From NCBI GenBank assembly GCA_023512835.1, contig CM042087.1, forward strand, positions 40,862,517-40,926,516: a DNA stretch of 64,000 nucleotides. Direction: 5' to 3'. Positions within the stretch are counted from its first letter, which is position 1, and each line of letters opens with the position of its first letter. The DNA comes from Taxillus chinensis. Taxonomy: Eukaryota; Streptophyta; Magnoliopsida; Santalales; Loranthaceae. This document shows positions 1-11,630 of this stretch, piece after piece. Position numbers and translations under genes: made by a program. The notes below the pieces were generated by a model. The model saw only the letters and a list, made by a program, of their open reading frames with translations. It was not told the DNA's origin and did no database searches.

Positions 1-1074
1 TCATGATATTGGATTGTTGGTTCAAGAGACAATATGGTGCCCTCGTAAAACTCAAAACAAGCAAAATAAACATTCTAAAGCGGCCTACTTATTCTTAAGA
101 AAACATAGGGGCAGGGGTTACTAATTAAGTATAATAGAAGGAATAGTTTGATCAACTTGTTGATAAGTGTTAACAATCCCTGAATACCATATATACATAT
201 TGTACTTAAATCCAAAACCATCCAATTATTAGTTTAAACTTTTAAGCATCTTCTAATTATTAGGACTAACTTTATTGTATACCATATGTTTTTTTATAAG
301 TAAAAAAAACTTCATTAAACAATTAAACAAACCAAGCACACAAGAAGTGCAAAGTACAAAACAAATAAAAAAAACAGTCAAACTTAAAAGGAACAAAATC
401 AATGAGCTCCAACACTGAAAACAATCTAAAGAACCCAGTAACGAATATCCAATCAAGAATAAAACCAAGAAAATGATTTTATAACATATCATCTTGAAGT
501 CAATCAAAACAGAATGAAAACCAAAGACATGCTAATCTGCTGAAGATTTTACTGAAGTGAATCAACAATTCAAAATTCTCGACTTTCAACATTTCATAGC
601 AAGCTATATGAAATACAGATCCATCATATAACCTTTTATTCTTTTTAGTTTTACTTTTCCTTTTATTTAAAAAATCATGGCTACTTAAAGACAATAGTGA
701 CAACTGCAAAATATCCAATAGCTAATCAATTTATTGAATCTGTTCTTGTGGCTTGAAGTGGTTTGGTTTGCGGGTTGGCAAAGTGTTTTGTGTGTGTGTG
801 CTCCCATTGGCCGTGCTTTGGGCTTTGTGGACAGAACACAATCATTGGATATTTGAGAATCATGAAAATAGTTATCGTGTGAAGGGGCATTAACCAAAGA
901 TAATTAATCAATAAGTTACTTCCAGATATGAATCATAACTGTGTTCAAATGACCTATTAATCATGCCTATGATCATCCTGAAGTCAATCAGATATTAACC
1001 AATAAGTTACTTCCAGATTCAGAAAAACTTCAGATATGAATCATAATCGTGTTCAAGTGACCTATTAACCATAC
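1..1074 (-). other. Intron of the SAMTL-type gene, running off the left edge
   Basis: The minus-strand donor of the preceding exon is at 1074-1073. No translation on the minus strand below this point resembles the mitochondrial-carrier repeats expected next in the protein, so the whole stretch is read as intron. The only structure seen is a diverged tandem duplication that includes the exon end (separate entry). Short ORFs here look like AT-rich noise. Confidence 0.7.
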
Positions 1075-1102
1075 CTAGGATCATCCTGAAGTCGATCGGA
1101 AG
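933..1102 (-). repeat. Tandem duplication copying an exon end and splice donor
   Basis: About 70 bases at 1034-1102 recur with mismatches at 933-1003, and flanking text (an AATAAGTTACTTCCAGA block) recurs at 910 and 1000. The right-hand copy holds the true exon end and its GT donor (read on minus). In the left-hand copy the exon part (LQDD-coding bases) is recognisable, but the donor GT has become CA. Confidence 0.75.
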
Positions 1103-3739
1103 GGAGTAGAAGCATAAAATTCCGAAAATGCCCATAAGAAATAGAATCTTCTGTGTCTGCACTCAGAAAACGCATCATAGCAACAGCATTGTCTTCATTT
1201 GCTGGAAGCCCTGCATTTTTTAGTGATGCCAATATTTCACTTTTCTGTAGTGTCCCAGACTTGCTCAAACACAAGGTGGTATAAGCTCGGAGTATGGTTG
1301 GTTCCTTCTGCTCCATCAGAGACAAGAACCGTTTCCAGCCAAATGATTTTGAAAATAAATTACTTCTAGTTCGGCGCATAAATTCCTGAGCATATCTGCG
1401 TGGAAGTTTTCTCTTTCTCAATGCAATTTCAAGATCTTCCAGAGTTACTTGGCCATCACCATCTCTATCTAACTCCTCAAAGAACCTCTTTCCTAACGAA
1501 AATGAAAGACAATTTGCACAAGCGAAAGCAGGATATCAATATTGCAGGTTTACAGAACAAGATTCATCACATAAAGAAGAACAATGGATGACAATAATTT
1601 TAACAATGGACAATGTATAGTAATGTAGCTTGACATCCAAGTGAGAAACTGTCATTTGTTTTTTGGTAAGTAGAAATTGTCATTTGGTTTTTGGTAAGCA
1701 GAAACTGTCATATTCATCAATGGGTTTATCCTAACCATCACACCTTTGATTTTTCTAAAGGTAAGATGCTCAGGTGGCTTATTCAATGCCAAAGTACTTT
1801 GGCTTGAATGCTATATGCAAACTGGATATGAGGCAATAGAAGGACAACAAACTAGCTAACAGTTAATTCAGAACAGGAGAAGCGCCTTATTTCTTCACTT
1901 ATCCATTAAGAAATTAATAACTATGCATGCATAAGAATGAAGTCATGCAAAGCAACTATAATGAAAGTAAGCTTGAACAAAATTGCACCACTGACTCCTT
2001 ATTAAAAGGTTACAAAAGCAAAATAGAAAAGTTTAACATGTCAACAGTAGAATACAGTAGCCATGCGTGTGGGCACATATATGTGATGCGATCAAGTAGA
2101 ACAATAAAATTATGACACTAAGATATAGGGCATATTAATGTCCACAAAAAACAAAAAAAAAAACTCAATCTAAAGTCTAAACCCATTTTCACTCGCTACA
2201 AGTAAATTCTTCTCAATCTAATCAATAGACACCCCAAAAAAAAAAACTGACTGGTCCAACACTTCTACTTTCATTTAAAAGTAAGGCCTTTCTATTGTCA
2301 ATACAATGTTGTTGAGAACACTAGGATGCTTTGCTGAAAGTTTGAAAACAATATGGATTCTAGACTGTTCAACCTTGACTGGAGTATTGAGTGAGCAGTA
2401 CTAGATAATTCCAGTGTCCAACTCCAACCAAGCTGTAATCAACTTTCACAAATTCACACAGATGCACAAACAAGCTATATATTTATATTTATTGGCTACA
2501 AGGTCGCATAAAAAGTATTTACTTTTTCACTGGACAAATAAATTTTAGGCAATATATTAGGCCTAATCAAGCCATTGAAGATGAATCTTGCATACCTTCA
2601 GCTTCTGTATATCTGAAGAAATCCTGGACAGAAAACAGTTTCTTCTTGTCGGGATGGTCTTTAGAAGGTTTCCCCAGATGTGGAATAAGTTCAATCAACT
2701 CTGCTAATGAAACAGTTGACAGTGACGATCTCAACCGCTCAACATTGGACAAAGGAATACTAAGTAACCCATTAGCAAGCTTCTGTGGAGAATTTCCACC
2801 AGATTCTTCCCTCCTGTCCGTTGTATCGGTCTCATCAACCTCTTCTTTGACTGGAGAACCTTCTCCAACAACATTTGATGGCATGCCTCCCACTCTTGCA
2901 AATCTCAGGTTTCCCAGAAAGCCATTGACATCTACCTTTCTACCTTCAAAAAATCCTGTAACTGCTTTTAGATGAGCAAAGTGAGGGGAGGAAGACGAAT
3001 GTGATATAGGGGTATCGCAATCCTCCTTTGGGCAAGCACACTGATCAAATTTCTGAAGGTTTTGATTGAACTGATCCACAACAAAGCCTATGAAGAATTC
3101 CAATGAAGTGTGCTTTTCTTCTTCTTTATATGACATGACATCACCCTGATTCCTTTGCTTCAATTCGCAAAAAATCATGGATTCGGATGCATGCCTGCAG
3201 GAACCTACACACGCCTTACGGCCCTTATCCTCATTACCCGACTTCTGAAACCGCTTCCTGCTACCAATCTTGAAGGGACTGGGAATAGCCTGAAAAAAAC
3301 TAGTTATCATCAGAGACCACGTCACCCCAAATTGCAAGCAATTGGCACAAGACTCGTCCTCTCTACTGAGGTCTCCCTCTTTCTTCTCTCCTCTCATGGC
3401 ATCAGCCTTGCGGCCGTTACTTCCACAACTGGGCGAAAACATTCCGAGGAATGTCTTCACCGGCAACCGGATCGAAAAACCCTTCTTGACGTCATCTGAA
3501 ACAGCCGCATGCTGTGCGTTTTTCTTCTTCATACAACAGATCTGAAATTTTCCATTGCCCTTATCAAGACCGCCGCCGCCACCATTTCTTGGTGCCCCAT
3601 CCTTGGAACCTGGCAAGAAACACTCCAGATCTTTCGCGGCTTTCTGAATCCGGCATTCAAGCGGCGACAGCGATTCCTTAACAACTTGAAGCGAGTTAAA
3701 GAAGGACTCGACCGGGTCGTTCCCTGACCTCATCACCAT
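1075..3739 (-). CDS. SAMTL: SAMTL-like EF-hand mitochondrial carrier-family protein, N-terminal half (partial)
   Basis: I recognise this as the orthologue of the Arabidopsis S-adenosylmethionine transporter-like carrier, a calcium-regulated member of the mitochondrial carrier family reported in the plastid envelope. Two coding exons are in the window: 3739-2596 and 1492-1075, joined by a GT-AG intron (donor at 2595, acceptor at 1493). Together they encode about 520 residues. The start is the ATG at 3739 (MVMRSGNDPVE); the open frame extends slightly upstream but has no ATG there. Residues 1-380 are the plant-specific N-terminal region, with the conserved segments NDPVESFFNSLQVVKE, FFEGRKVDVNGFLGNL and IPLSNVERL. 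A 12-residue EF-hand loop, DRDGDGQVTLED, starts near residue 390. The exon ends after LQDDPR in phase 2, just where the carrier domain should begin, so the six transmembrane helices lie beyond the left edge. No frameshifts were seen. Family assignment is firm; the transported substrate is inferred from the family. Confidence 0.9.
1645..1711. repeat. 28-bp tandem repeat, 2.4 copies, in SAMTL intron
   Basis: Units at 1645-1672 and 1673-1700 differ at a few positions, and a third partial unit (GAAACTGTCAT) ends at 1711. The repeat lies inside the intron between the two visible SAMTL exons. No function is apparent. Confidence 0.85.
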
Positions 3740-4200
3740 AACAACACCACAAACCTCAGCTGCCGTAATAAACCTCAAAATTCACGAAACCTTGCACGCA
3801 TTCACAGGACATGAATACAAGCGCAGAGAGAGAATACTCCAGTCCAGTCAAATCCACGGATTTCAGCCGGAAACCGAAATAGAACAAACGAGTCGCTGCA
3901 AACAACACCCAGAAGAAAATTACAAGAACAGCATCAAAGAAAACAAACAAAGAAACAAACAAACGAATCTCCGAAACCCAAAACGATGCAACCAATCAAT
4001 CAAAGACGTGAGTGAGAACTGCAGAACAACAAAGCTCGAACAATTACCTGAAAAGGAAAAAAAAAAAACTGGAGGCAGATTTGTCGACGAATTAACGTTG
4101 TACGGTATTGGGGGTGACTGCCGAACAAAACATCAACGTTAGAACAGTGGAACAGGAACAGAATCGAAGAGAACAACTGTTCCTCCAAATCGTGCCCTTT
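3740..4200 (-). promoter_or_regulatory. SAMTL 5' leader with probable leader intron
   Basis: On the minus strand a good donor (TTTTCAG then GTAATTG, exon end at 4048) and an acceptor (ACGGCAG, exon resuming at 3759) would remove about 290 bases from the leader, 20 bases before the start codon. Transcription probably begins near 4150-4200. Splice sites are seen; use of this intron is inferred. No clear TATA box was identified. Confidence 0.5.
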
Positions 4201-5540
4201 TTTAATTCCATGTTTTTTTTTTCCTTAATTTTTTTTTTTTTTTTTGTAAAATAATAGCAACATTTAAAAGATATAGAAAAATGTAACAAACAGACCTATA
4301 AAAATTATGTAAATTAAAAAATACATGGAGAGGAATGGATAAACGCAAGCAATGCCACGACATGGCCTCGTAGGACGGTGCTTACTAATTAGTTAGAAGC
4401 TATCTTGATTTGATTCTTTGGGGTTCCAGGGGCATCCACTGGTCACTACCGTGCTACTGTCCCAGTCACTTATTACATTATTGTTGTTTATGTTGGTTCA
4501 AAAACAATTAATAAATAATTTTATAATCGGTAGTGGCAGGGCATAAAGTAAAGCATTTTTGGGTTTAAATTATTTATTTGAGTTACATATAAATGTACTT
4601 TTTAAGGCCCCTCGGAGATTGAAATCTTGCATTTTCGAGCAAGGATAATGAATAAATAAATGGATTAGCTTCACCTCTCACCAATGACGAGGTTTCACGA
4701 TTTATGTACCGCAGGAAGAGTAACAATAATAAATAAAGATGAAGTGAGGAGGCGTGGTGGCACTTCACGAGAGATGCAAAATTCCATACATGTTTGATTA
4801 TAAATCAATAATAAGTAAGAGCCATACTACACTAGTTAATATAAAATTTTAAGGATGGTATCCAAATAACTCAAACTCAAAAAACATATAAACTCAAAAA
4901 ACTGTTTACAAGTATTAACTAAGTTGTTTATGAACCTTCTTCACAAGGAACGTGATATTCAACATTGGATCAATCACTAAGACCACACAACTATGGACAA
5001 ATATTCACTATCAAAATTCTTTAAAAAAAAATCCATCAAAATTGGTTCAATAAAATAAAACCACTAAAAGCAGCACACTTTGAGGTCAACTTAGATTTGC
5101 CTGCCTAAATAAATTGGTAGCCGCAAGAGCGCCATAGCCACAGTTTTTAGTATTGAGAGGAAAGCTAAGAAAAGGGAAAAAAAAAACCCAAATTGGAATC
5201 AATGAAGAATAACCACCAAAATAGAAAAGAACAAAAATCCAAATGCAGGCTTCAATCGAGAGGAAAGCTAAGAACCCAATAAGATGATATATTATTCGTA
5301 AGTTTTATGAGCCAAAGCCTCCAAATTGGAATCAATGAAGAAAACTTGACAGATTAAACACAAAAAAGGTCATTTATATACTTAACAATCTTGGAAAGGA
5401 CTACTACAACCACCAAACTGAATCAAACCGTCACAACAAATTTGTCCCACACAGCATCTAATCTTCGCTAGACAACTAAACGACACGTAGAGAGAACATG
5501 ATAAGAAGACGAGATGACAAGTAAAAAAATATAACCCTTC
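4201..5540. other. Intergenic: SAMTL promoter side and IQD downstream side
   Basis: AT-rich, with homopolymer runs near 4200-4240. A near-identical 19-base phrase containing CCAAATTGGAATCAATGAAG occurs at 5190-5208 and 5320-5339, suggesting a small local duplication. I see no coding potential beyond chance ORFs. Confidence 0.6.
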
Positions 5541-5708
5541 TTTTATTCACCCTTGTCCTCCCTTTCCATGTCTGAGAACAGCTCTCAAAGTAAGAGGATG
5601 AAGAATAAATAAATAAAAAACAAGAGAAAGACATCAAATGCCCTAATAATTCATCTTATTTACTCTTTTTTAGTTGCACTTTTCCCTAAAAGCTTCCATT
5701 CATGTCCC
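5541..5708 (-). other. Probable 3' UTR of the IQD3-like gene
   Basis: Sequence downstream of the stop codon on the minus strand. An AATAAA-type signal on minus is present near 5541-5546 (TTTATT on plus). The exact cleavage site cannot be fixed by eye. Confidence 0.4.
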
Positions 5709-8360
5709 CTATCTGCTCCCACCATTGCCGGTGTTCTCTGTAATGTCCTTGATAGGGGAGAAGGTATCCACCATCGAATGGCCAGAGTTTCTCCTCGGCC
5801 CGGACACAGAGGCAGGCGAGAATGTGAGCTTCTTCTTAGCAGAAGAAGAACCCAATGACCCCTTCTCCGGAGTCCCATTATTTTCTGACAACACCATTGG
5901 ACTCGGACTTGAGAAGCGAGACTTGGCCTTGGCAGACTCCGTGGGAGCCATGTAGCCCGGGAATGCAGCTGAGCTGGTGAGGCTCTCATCGTCCCTTGCT
6001 GAAGATCCTGTGAGGCTGTGCCGCCGGCACCTCTCAGATTGGGCACTAAGCATGCTTTTTGAGTCCTCATCAGTGCCCCAACCCCCACTCCGAGTAACCT
6101 GCTTCCCTCTCCCAGTACCAGAAGAGAAGGAAGGCACCTTGGAAGGGGGAGTGGAAGGAGATTGCCTGCTGGAAGGGCGGCTGATTCTTTGGGCGGTTGG
6201 GGAGGCCAGATTTTCGACGTTGTTGAGGTCACGACGAGCATAGGCTCTGGTGATTTCTCCAACAGACATAGCACGGCTAGTCATGCTCTTTATGGAGGCA
6301 TGGTCACTGTTGAGTTCCTTTTCAGTAGCACTTCGGCTCTCCCATGGCCGAGCTGACATCCACCTTTCTAGCCAACTCCACCCCCAGTGAGGATTGTGTG
6401 GATCCATGAAAGTCGGGTTTGCAGATTTTGACGAGTTCTTCCACATTTGCTGTCAGAAATATGAAGTACTTCACTACAAAGATCTCATGACTACAGTAAA
6501 ACCCAAAATCTCTAAATAGGTGCCACAGAAAGCAAAAACTCTTCTTGTTGAACCTGATCTATTAAGTTTTCCGGGAAAGAAACTCTAATGGAAGAATTTG
6601 GTACCTGATGAGAAAATGCATAAGCCAGTGCCCTTTCTCTTCTCAGGGCAGCCTCCTGCCTGTTCAGCAAGTTAGCTTGTTTTTTCTCTTGAGATTGTGT
6701 GCTATCATCCCATTCTTCTCCCATCTGTCAATAAAAGCATTTGATGTTTCGAATGAATGAAGACATTAACAAAATTTACAACAGAAATGGATTGCCTAAA
6801 AGTTCACATACAATATGGAAAACAACCAAGATCATAGAGTGTAGAGATTATAAAATATTGACTTGCAAGTTGCAAAGAAACCAAATAAAACTAATAGTAG
6901 AGTGTAACTGCTACTACACAAACACATGCAAATAAACAAAAAAGTGCTTACATAAGCTTTAATATTCTCAATCTCTTTCTCGCGCTTCTGCAAAATCATC
7001 CTCTGAAGAGACTGATTCTCCTCTGACATTCTGATCCTCCTTGCACGAACCTGAGACTGCACCCGCGCTAGGGTCTGCATGCATCGCAAGGTGTTCGCTG
7101 CTTGCCGTTTTACTGATGGCCCATCAATCAGTAACTTCAGCCTTACCAACCCTCTCAATGCCTGCAATGCCCTTCTAGCCTGTCAAACAAAGAAAACCTC
7201 AATATTTTCATTCTTACAAGTACTTCTTAGGTCTCACTTACATGAGGAAAAAACAAAGACGCATCAAACTTTGTATTAACTGACATTCTTAGTTTCAAAA
7301 AATTTCTTGCAATTTTCAAAAGACACATCCCACAAATATAATTTCAAGCAATAAATCAACAGAAATTTCTGATCATCCACATTTTAAATTCGTAATCATA
7401 TTTCACTGTCTGATTTTCCTAAAGTAGAAAGCAAAAAAAAAATATACCTCACTCTTTTTTCAAAACTGAGACAACATAAACAAAACTTCAATTTCAAAAT
7501 GCAGACCTCCATTGACAGAACAGGGTGTTTGGAGAGGATTTGTATTAAATCACCAACATAAGTTCACAAAATGAACGGATAATAATAACTTTTTTTATAA
7601 ATACTTAGTCTTTAGATAAAATCCGAAAATCTATTTTCCTCAAATTTGCTCATTTAAATGATTTAGGCTTCTACCTTTAGATACTATGCAACTAATTCTT
7701 TTAAACTCATTAAAAATGATTACTGATTTAATCCAAAATAATCTCCCTGACACCCTGGAGGGACCTTTGCTCACACATTATTTAGAGACTTTACATCTAA
7801 ATTAGCAAAAAGTAGATACCTATCTGAGCACTATGAGCAGAGAAAAGAGAATGAATAATACCATGTATCCACGAAATACTGTCTGAATCTTGATAGCTGC
7901 AATTTCCTCTTTTGATTTACCAGTGAGGTGGGGTGTGGATGTGATTCGAACAACTTCTGCAGCAGCCTGAGCAGCAGCAACAGCTGCCTCTGCAGCCACT
8001 GCAGTGGCTATAGCCACAGAATAAGCATGCTTGTTTTGTTCATTTTCGGCTTCGTTCAATTTCTCCTCCCTGGCAGGAGGTGTGAGAATTACAGCAGTTT
8101 CAGCAGATGAAGATATAACATCTGTGCTGCTGTATGACCTGAACCACTTTTTCTTTGATTTGTTGTTTTCCTGATGAAATGAATAGTCAACAGTTTTAAA
8201 CAAAACACTATAATAGAAAACCATGAGGAAATGCAAAGATGATAACAGATGGTATCATAGTATTAGCATGGAAACAAACCTTATCTGCACTCTCCTTGGC
8301 CTTGGGTTCAGGACTTAAATCTCTCGCCACAGCACAACACCAGCCTCCTTTCTTTCCCAT
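5709..8360 (-). CDS. IQD3-like: IQ67-domain calmodulin-binding protein (IQD3-like)
   Basis: A plant IQD scaffold protein; the family binds calmodulin and associates with microtubules and the plasma membrane. Five exons: 8360-8280, 8170-7862, 7179-6952, 6724-6605 and 6449-5709, all with GT donors and AG acceptors and all joined in phase 0, giving 492 residues. The start [19 protein letters not shown] is the family's usual N-terminus. An Ala-rich helix ([20 protein letters not shown]) precedes the first IQ motif [14 protein letters not shown], which spans the exon 2/3 junction near residue 130, the position diagnostic for IQD genes. Further basic IQ-like helices follow ([27 protein letters not shown]). 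Later family blocks are [13 protein letters not shown] and [19 protein letters not shown]. The C-terminal third is Ser-rich and ends in a DUF4005-type segment ([30 protein letters not shown]). Subgroup assignment to IQD3/IQD4 rests on remembered family resemblance. Confidence 0.93.
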
Positions 8361-9540
8361 TGCTAATCATCATTTTAAGATAAATCAACTCAAATCAAAT
8401 CAGATGAAGAGATATTATCCACCAAGATTTTTTTTTAAAAAAAGGTTAAAACTGTGGTTACCAATTCAATGGAAGCTACATTAGTAAGAGGGAGGAAAAT
8501 AATAATATTATCAATAAATATATAAAACAATCAAACAAATTGCCTTGGTAAAAAAAACATATATCCACATATATGAGTACGCAGACAAAAATTGAAAAAT
8601 TAAATCTTTGAAACCAGATCTGCAACAAAAACAGCAGATAAATTGCGGGTAACAATCATTTTAAAAAAATGGGATTTCAAATGAATAACTGAAATCAGAA
8701 GCAACAACTCACCCCAAATGGTGAAATTAAAGGCCCATTTTTTAAAAAAAAAAAAACACCCGCGCCAGATCAAAGTTACAAATTTTAAGTACACGGAAGT
8801 TAGCAGAAGGAAAACACGAAGATAACTCATATAAAAGTCCACAAAAAATTTAAAAAAAAAAATCAAAACAGAGTAAGAGGTGAATGAATGTTGCCATTCC
8901 ACTTTTAAATCAAACAGTCAAAATATTTCAGAAGACAAGCCCAGACCAGGTTTTTATATCTGGAATGCATCATAGAAACCCAGAACAAAGAGATCAGGAA
9001 AATGCATCATATTCATATACATGGGCCACTGCGACTCAAATGAAATTTCAAAACTTTCCCATTTCTTTAACCACGAAACTCAAATGATTTGAAACCACGC
9101 CCGGATCAAATTATCGCATTTAAATTACACGGAAATCCCCAGCACAGAGAGAGCTCAGATGAAAACCGAAAGGCAAAACAGAGAACATGGGGAGTGAATA
9201 AATAATGCAATACCAGCAACAACCCCTGGCTGCAGATGGATCAATTCAGGACCAATATTATTAACAAGTTTATAAAAATTTGCATACACCGTGAGAGGGA
9301 TGGGTTACATCATAAGACTGCGTCGATTTTTTGGGTGACTTTTCATGAAAACTCGAAACTTGCCCATTTCTTCTCCCCCACAAATCTCAGCAAAATGAAG
9401 GTTGAAGAACATAAAATCTACCTGGAAAAGATTAAAACGGCAGAAACAGGGCGAGTCGGACAAGACGAACGCGCTGTGCAGCACGAACCCAGGAGAGGGG
9501 AGGGGAGGGGAGGGCTCAGATCTTCAGATCTGGCCCAGTA
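8361..9540 (-). promoter_or_regulatory. IQD3-like 5' leader, leader intron and proximal promoter
   Basis: A minus-strand donor (TTTTCCAG then GTAGATT, exon end near 9421) and an acceptor two bases before the ATG (GATTAG, exon resuming at 8362) suggest a leader intron of about 1.06 kb. Upstream on the gene's sense strand is a CT-rich tract, typical of plant leaders; on the other strand it is a G4-type run at 9497-9514. Splice sites are seen; use is inferred. Confidence 0.5.
9497..9514 (+). other. Potential G-quadruplex motif (GGGGA repeats)
   Basis: Four G-runs (4, 4, 4 and 3 G) separated by single A residues meet the usual G4 sequence rule. It lies on the strand opposite the IQD transcript, so the RNA would carry the C-rich complement, while the DNA G4 would be on the template strand near the presumed transcription start. 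Confidence 0.7.
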
Positions 9541-10037
9541 AAATTTCAACGTTTGGAGAAACAACAAATGAACCTGAGCGACGAGGCTGCGGTTTAATGC
9601 GTGGTAGGTGGGACCCGTCTGCTCGTAAACGTTTCTCCCAAATTCGTAATTTACTGAGAAATACATCCAGCAAGGCACAAATACGATGTCGGTTTTACGG
9701 AGGTCCTTATTTGTTTGTTTGTTTATTAAAAAACAAAACTTTTCAAAGATTCAATGGATGAATTATAAGGAAAATTTTATATATGTGGGTAGGCATATAA
9801 TGAACATTCATTTTATGGATATGAACAATATTTTAAAAAAAATATATTAATTCAACATGTACCTGCATAATCTAACTATACTTAACATAAGTCAAATTAT
9901 AAGGATCATTTTGCTTAAGACAGCATCCTCAAAATAACCTAATTAACCACACTTTTTTATTTTATTTTTAAAAAAAAAAACATCAAAATACAGAAATGAC
10001 AGCAGTTTCCACCAGTTTGTCCCCCTTGGGGTGGCGC

Positions 10038-10065
10038 CACGTGTGACGTAACTCAGTGGGTTTTG
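10038..10065. promoter_or_regulatory. G-box plus TGACGTAA cluster and W-box core
   Basis: CACGTG at 10038-10043 is followed directly by TGACGTAA, and a TTGAC core lies near 10062. Fused G-box/as-1-type elements are classical targets of plant bZIP factors, and TTGAC is the WRKY core. The site is about 0.5 kb upstream of the presumed IQD transcription start, so it may serve that gene. Binding is inferred only. Confidence 0.45.
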
Positions 10066-10176
10066 ACTTTTTAACTGTGTGGATGAGTTTTGAGGAGGTG
10101 GGGAGAGGGGTGTTGTTGAAATCTAGCGAATCCAGGTTGGCATATTCAAATCGGAATACCCAGATTCCAATTGCCA

Positions 10177-10197
10177 GCCCCCCTCCCCCACCCCCTC
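10177..10197 (-). other. Potential G-quadruplex tract (C-rich on plus)
   Basis: Runs of six, five and five C separated by short T or A spacers give long G-runs on the minus strand. It lies about 130 bases further upstream of the bZIP cluster relative to the IQD gene. Confidence 0.5.
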
Positions 10198-10597
10198 AGA
10201 TATGGGTTTTATTATTATTATTATTGGTTACTTATGTTTCATGATTAATTAAAGGATGAATAATTATAATTATCAGGATAAATTAACAATGCATGCAGGG
10301 TGTTAATTATGTTATCTTTATTTATATGGTGACCACACTGATCGCCATGCGCATGCCATGTGGATTAAATTTTAATCCGTCAAATTCAAATTACAAATAC
10401 TCGCCTAAAAATATATATTTAGTGAGATGTTTAAAAAGTAAAAATAAAATTAGATATGAAATACTTGGTTCTTTTTAAAGACAATTTCAATTTTCAAACG
10501 AAATGATTAATATACGTTCGTACAAAGAAGTGATTTTGATAATTAAACAGCTATTGTGAAGATTGAGCACCATGCATGGATCTGGATCAGGCGAAGT

Positions 10598-10629
10598 ATG
10601 TGTGTGTGTATATATATACACACACACAT
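10598..10629. repeat. Perfect 32-bp alternating purine-pyrimidine palindrome
   Basis: The block reads A, five TG units, a TA core, five CA units, T, and equals its own reverse complement. It can form a cruciform, and its TG/CA arms can adopt Z-DNA. It is probably a compound microsatellite. Confidence 0.9.
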
Positions 10630-10776
10630 GAGCTAGCACCAACATGCACCAACACCAACACCAAATGGATAACTGACTCCTGTGCATGCATCCACTGTGC
10701 GGTTGAGGTTGAAGACTGGAGAGTCTATGGGTGGGGTGGCAGCGACGGCCGTGGTGTACGTGTGCAGTAAGTGGCG

Positions 10777-10790
10777 AACACGTACGTGTT
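10777..10790. promoter_or_regulatory. Palindrome AACACGTACGTGTT
   Basis: A 14-bp perfect palindrome containing two ACGT cores. Paired ACGT cores are typical of ABRE-like sites. There is no adjacent gene on either strand, so any regulatory role is speculative. Confidence 0.3.
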
Positions 10791-10855
10791 GGGTGCGAAG
10801 CTGACTCCTGATTTATATAATATTATATATATATAGATGACTGCTAGCTAGGAAC

Positions 10856-10896
10856 AAGCTAGTACCTGGTGCGAAATAAGCTAGTACCTGGTGCGA
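10856..10896. repeat. Two copies of a 19-bp unit at 22-bp period
   Basis: AAGCTAGTACCTGGTGCGA occurs identically at 10856-10874 and 10878-10896, separated by AAT. The nearby text is rich in CTAGCT. No function is seen. Confidence 0.85.
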
Positions 10897-11198
10897 GTGT
10901 TGGGTGTGCACCAAGCTACCGTCGAGAGTCGTATAGGATTACTAGGCTACCAGCTAGCTGGAGAACTGGGGAAGTCACAAGGCCAAAGTCAGCAGCATTA
11001 GCACATGAAGATATTACTGTAGTCTCTCGGACTAACCATTAGTCTCTTGGTCATGCATTTGAGCCTGATGACCCCGACATTCCTGTACTCATATTAAAAT
11101 TTAAAATTCAACAATTCACCCACCAGGAAAATTGAAAATTGTTACTGCGTGCCGACATATATACATGCGCTTGAATTGAACCGGCGTTAACACGCGTG

Positions 11199-11200
<2 letters not shown>

Positions 11201-11231
<31 letters not shown>
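11201..11231. repeat. (TA)n microsatellite
   Basis: About fifteen uninterrupted AT units. Confidence 0.95.
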
Positions 11232-11234
<3 letters not shown>

Positions 11235-11630
11235 AATGAAAATAAGTTCACCTCAGGGTGTACGTGTGTGTTCGTGAATTATTTAGAAAGCACTGCTTCT
11301 CGAATTAACAAATAATTTAAACAAAAATAAATGAAGTATAACTAAAAGAACAAAAACTCACATGAATTAAATTTAAATAAATACATAAAGTAGTCTACAC
11401 AGAATTCAGAGAGAGAGAGATATTAATTAGTATTTTAAACTAAATTTATAAAAAAGTATTTCATATATACAGGGGAAAAGATTGTTTGACGTCTTATCTT
11501 GAAATTTTATTATTTTCTAGTTAATTAGTTGCTTGTACAATTTGTCTTAGAGCATTACCATTAAGAGATATTTTGCCTATTCAATATCCATGAATAGTTT
11601 TGTGGATTTAATTTGTCACTATAATCATCA

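Noticed and set aside
3739..3778. Upstream extension of the SAMTL open frame
   Set aside because: No ATG exists there, and an acceptor at 3760 would place part of it in an intron; the ATG at 3739 matches the family's N-terminus.
5660..6274. Long 204-codon minus-strand frame overlapping the last IQD exon
   Set aside because: Out of frame with the IQD protein, which has clear family motifs; this is a shadow frame in GC-rich exon DNA.
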